Below, piece by piece: positions 62,075 to 64,000 of a DNA stretch of 64,000 nucleotides. Position numbers and translations under genes: made by a program. How positions within the stretch are numbered: position 1 is the first letter of the stretch; each line of letters opens with the position of its first letter. The notes beneath the pieces were generated by a model that was not told the origin of the DNA, did no database searches, and saw nothing but the letters and a program-made list of their open reading frames with translations. The stretch comes from Caproicibacterium sp. BJN0003 (GTDB lineage: Bacteria; Bacillota; Clostridia; Oscillospirales; Acutalibacteraceae). The stretch is from the NCBI RefSeq assembly GCF_026314295.1, contig NZ_CP111108.1, positions 310,001 to 374,000 on the forward strand. Reading direction: 5' to 3'.

Positions 62075-64000
62075 TTAATGAGAAAGATGTTTAATAGGTT
62101 CATACCAGAAAACAGAAATTGCCGCGAGAAAAATGCATACAAAAAACTGAGAAATCGGCAGAGGAGAGAGCTTTAAAAAAGTGCATAAGGGAGAATTAAG
62201 CATTAGAAGAATGAGAAGAAGTGTCCCGAGAGCGGAAAACTGTATGACTCGATCTCGCAGAAACGTTCCCATTTCTTTAAAAGTCCAGCCTCGGTCGAAA
62301 GCGGAGAGCAGCACCAAAAAGAAATTGGCAGCCATTAGAATGCAGAGCCCAATGGAGCGGGCAAAGGCGGCATTTTCGTGTAAATGATTCAAATAAAAGA
62401 CGTAAGAACCGAACGATACCAGAAACAAAATAAATCCCTGTAAGAAACTTTTTCCGAGAAGATGGTGCGAAAGCAGAGAGCTTTCTCTTTTTCTTGGGAA
62501 CTGTTTCATAAGATTAGGCTGTGCCGGCATGCGCTCTAAGACTAAAGAACAGGTTGGATCGATTAAAAGCTCTAAAAGCATAATGTGGACGGGCAGCAAA
62601 AAGAGAGAGTCAGGCAGGATCCTCAGAACCGGCATAAAGATCGCCGAAAGCGCAATTGGAATGTGAATGGTAAAGATATAGCTTACAGCTTTGCGAATGT
62701 TCTCATAAATTCTGCGGCCGTCGTGAATTGTTTCAACAATAGTAGAAAAGCGGTCATCCATTAAAATTAGATCGGCAGCTTCCCGGGAGACTTGATTCCC
62801 CTTTTTCCCCATGGAAATACCAATATCTGCATATTTTAGAGCTGGTGCATCATTTACTCCATCCCCGGTCATCGCAACGACTTCCCCATTTTTTCGAAGT
62901 GCCTCTATAATTCGCATTTTGTGGGAAGGAATCGTACGGGCAAAGACAGAACTTGTTTTGACAACTTCTAAAAGTTGCGCTTCGTTCATTTGATCCAACA
63001 TGGCTCCGGTGATAGCGTGATTCGTACTTTGTATCCCGACTTCTTGAGCAATTGCGCAGGCAGTTAAGGGACTGTCTCCGGTAATCATTAAAACACGGAT
63101 TCCTGCGCTGCGGCAGTTTTCAATATCCTGCTTGATGGATTCCCGCGGTGGGTCACAAAGCCCAATCAGTCCAGCAAATTGGGGGCGGCATTCTAAAATC
63201 GTTTTTGGGACCAGTTCCGATTCTTCTAAAATTTGAATGGCAGCTGCAATGACCCGCAGACCGGATTTTGAAAGAGCTTCATATTTTTTGCGGGCGGCTT
63301 CAAGAGTCGTCTGAGAAGGTTGGCAGAGCTTTAACATTTGTTCCGGACTGCCTTTTAATGCAATTTCAATGTGACCGTTTCGTTTCCAGACGTGTCCCAT
63401 GATTTTGAGATGGTCAGTAAGAGAGTATTCTGCAAGAAGTTCTCCGCGGGAAAAAGGATCAACTAAAATATTTTGTTCTCTGCAGAAACGCAGCATTGCT
63501 TTTTCCATCGGATCATAAGGCGGTGTTTCACATCCTAACCCCATGATTTCGGCAAGATAAGACTGATTTATGTTAACTGGCCAAAGTGTTGTTACCTTCA
63601 TTTCATTTTTTGTGAGGGTCCCGGTTTTATCTACGCATAAGACCGAAACGGCGCCTAGCGTTTCTACGCTGGAAAGCTTTCGCACCAGTGCATGTTTTTT
63701 GGCAAGCCGCCATGCGCCCATTGAGAGAAAAACCGTTAAAACGACGGGAAATTCTTCCGGAATCATTGCCATCGAGAGCGTGATGCCGGAGAGCAGACTT
63801 TCCGTTAAACGCTCACGTAACGAAAAATCGGAAAGATTCCAAAAGGTTAAAAGAGTGACCAGAACAAAAAGGCCCATGGTAAGGATGGCACAGCTTTTGA
63901 TTAGTTTGGCAGTTTGAGATTGAAGCGGCGTTGGCTTTTCCGGTGCCTGAGAAATGGCGGTACCGATTTTTCCATATTCCGTAAAACGCCCTGTGCGTTC
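62075..64000 (-). CDS. P-type cation-transporting ATPase, 5' partial
   Basis: The frame is open to the window edge, so the N terminus is missing; 641 residues are visible. It carries the phosphorylation motif CVDKTGTLTKNE, the TGDS/TGD region LMITGDSPLTAC, the hinge TGDGVNDAPALKYADIGISMG and about six C-terminal membrane helices. The ion-binding helix 4 reads PEEFP in place of PEGLP of calcium pumps, so the transported ion is uncertain although overall layout is P2-like. The upstream segment GKIGTAISQ and TPLQ match the actuator-to-helix 3 region. Confidence 0.92.
   Translation of the reverse strand, partial: ERTGRFTEYGKIGTAISQAPEKPTPLQSQTAKLIKSCAILTMGLFVLVTLLTFWNLSDFSLRERLTESLLSGITLSMAMIPEEFPVVLTVFLSMGAWRLAKKHALVRKLSSVETLGAVSVLCVDKTGTLTKNEMKVTTLWPVNINQSYLAEIMGLGCETPPYDPMEKAMLRFCREQNILVDPFSRGELLAEYSLTDHLKIMGHVWKRNGHIEIALKGSPEQMLKLCQPSQTTLEAARKKYEALSKSGLRVIAAAIQILEESELVPKTILECRPQFAGLIGLCDPPRESIKQDIENCRSAGIRVLMITGDSPLTACAIAQEVGIQSTNHAITGAMLDQMNEAQLLEVVKTSSVFARTIPSHKMRIIEALRKNGEVVAMTGDGVNDAPALKYADIGISMGKKGNQVSREAADLILMDDRFSTIVETIHDGRRIYENIRKAVSYIFTIHIPIALSAIFMPVLRILPDSLFLLPVHIMLLELLIDPTCSLVLERMPAQPNLMKQFPRKRESSLLSHHLLGKSFLQGFILFLVSFGSYVFYLNHLHENAAFARSIGLCILMAANFFLVLLSAFDRGWTFKEMGTFLRDRVIQFSALGTLLLILLMLNSPLCTFLKLSPLPISQFFVCIFLAAISVFWYEPIKHLSH

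Noticed and set aside
1-64000. Search by eye for CRISPR arrays, insertion sequences, integrase-type genes and rRNA
   Set aside because: No regularly spaced repeats, transposase or recombinase motifs, or rRNA segments were seen.

Overview
The window looks like chromosomal DNA of an anaerobic, moderate-GC Firmicute, probably a class Clostridia organism of the Oscillospirales/Ruminococcaceae type. This is inferred from gene content and order, not from a marker search. The supporting features are a glgB-glgC-glgD-glgA operon with the Firmicute GlgD subunit, two T-box leaders, RNase Y, a FakA-type kinase, a superoxide reductase, a Bce-type antimicrobial-peptide module, strong AGGAGG ribosome sites and TTGACA/TATAAT promoters. 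No mobile element, CRISPR array or rRNA was seen. One tRNA (Gly, CCC) is present.

Region 1-10.7 kb is the most unusual. It holds a 5'-truncated gamma-glutamyltransferase, a DUF6305-like lipoprotein, a TRAP/DctM-like permease, an unlisted 49-residue membrane microprotein and two secreted or membrane-tethered AstE/AspA-type zinc hydrolases. These are followed by PgsB and PgsC poly-gamma-glutamate synthase subunits, a PgsW-like membrane protein, and an overlapping histidine kinase/response regulator pair. The second hydrolase starts an operon with its own consensus-like promoter. No PgsA/CapA is visible. I read the whole as a candidate poly-gamma-glutamate synthesis, trimming and recovery system under its own two-component control.

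Region 11-19.5 kb carries the glycogen operon, a YczE-type membrane protein, an XRE regulator and a histidine phosphatase. Region 19.5-30.8 kb has leuA-leuB behind a leucine (CTC) T-box, an alpha-hydroxy-acid oxidase, a lipoprotein, and a leftward cluster (ddl, ywiB-like, argS, rsmA, a small membrane protein, dCMP deaminase), then mltG. Region 30.9-35.4 kb is rpmG-secE-nusG-rplK-rplA-rplJ-rplL. It has two L1-binding mimics of 23S helix 76 and an L10 leader, but the cluster ends in a terminator with no rpoB following.

Region 35.5-50.4 kb holds a VOC protein, a DacF-type carboxypeptidase, sbcD-sbcC, the leftward group rny, ymdB-like, fakA-like and recG, then thrS behind a threonine (ACC) T-box, a spacer with DnaA-box-like repeats, and tRNA-Gly.

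Region 50.4-64 kb is accessory. It contains a fluoride riboswitch plus crcB, a BceAB-RS module with a BceR-like operator, an orphan promoter-terminator pair, a regulator divergent from an AbgB-like amidohydrolase and an SLC13-type permease, superoxide reductase, a macrodomain protein, and a P-type cation ATPase cut by the window edge.
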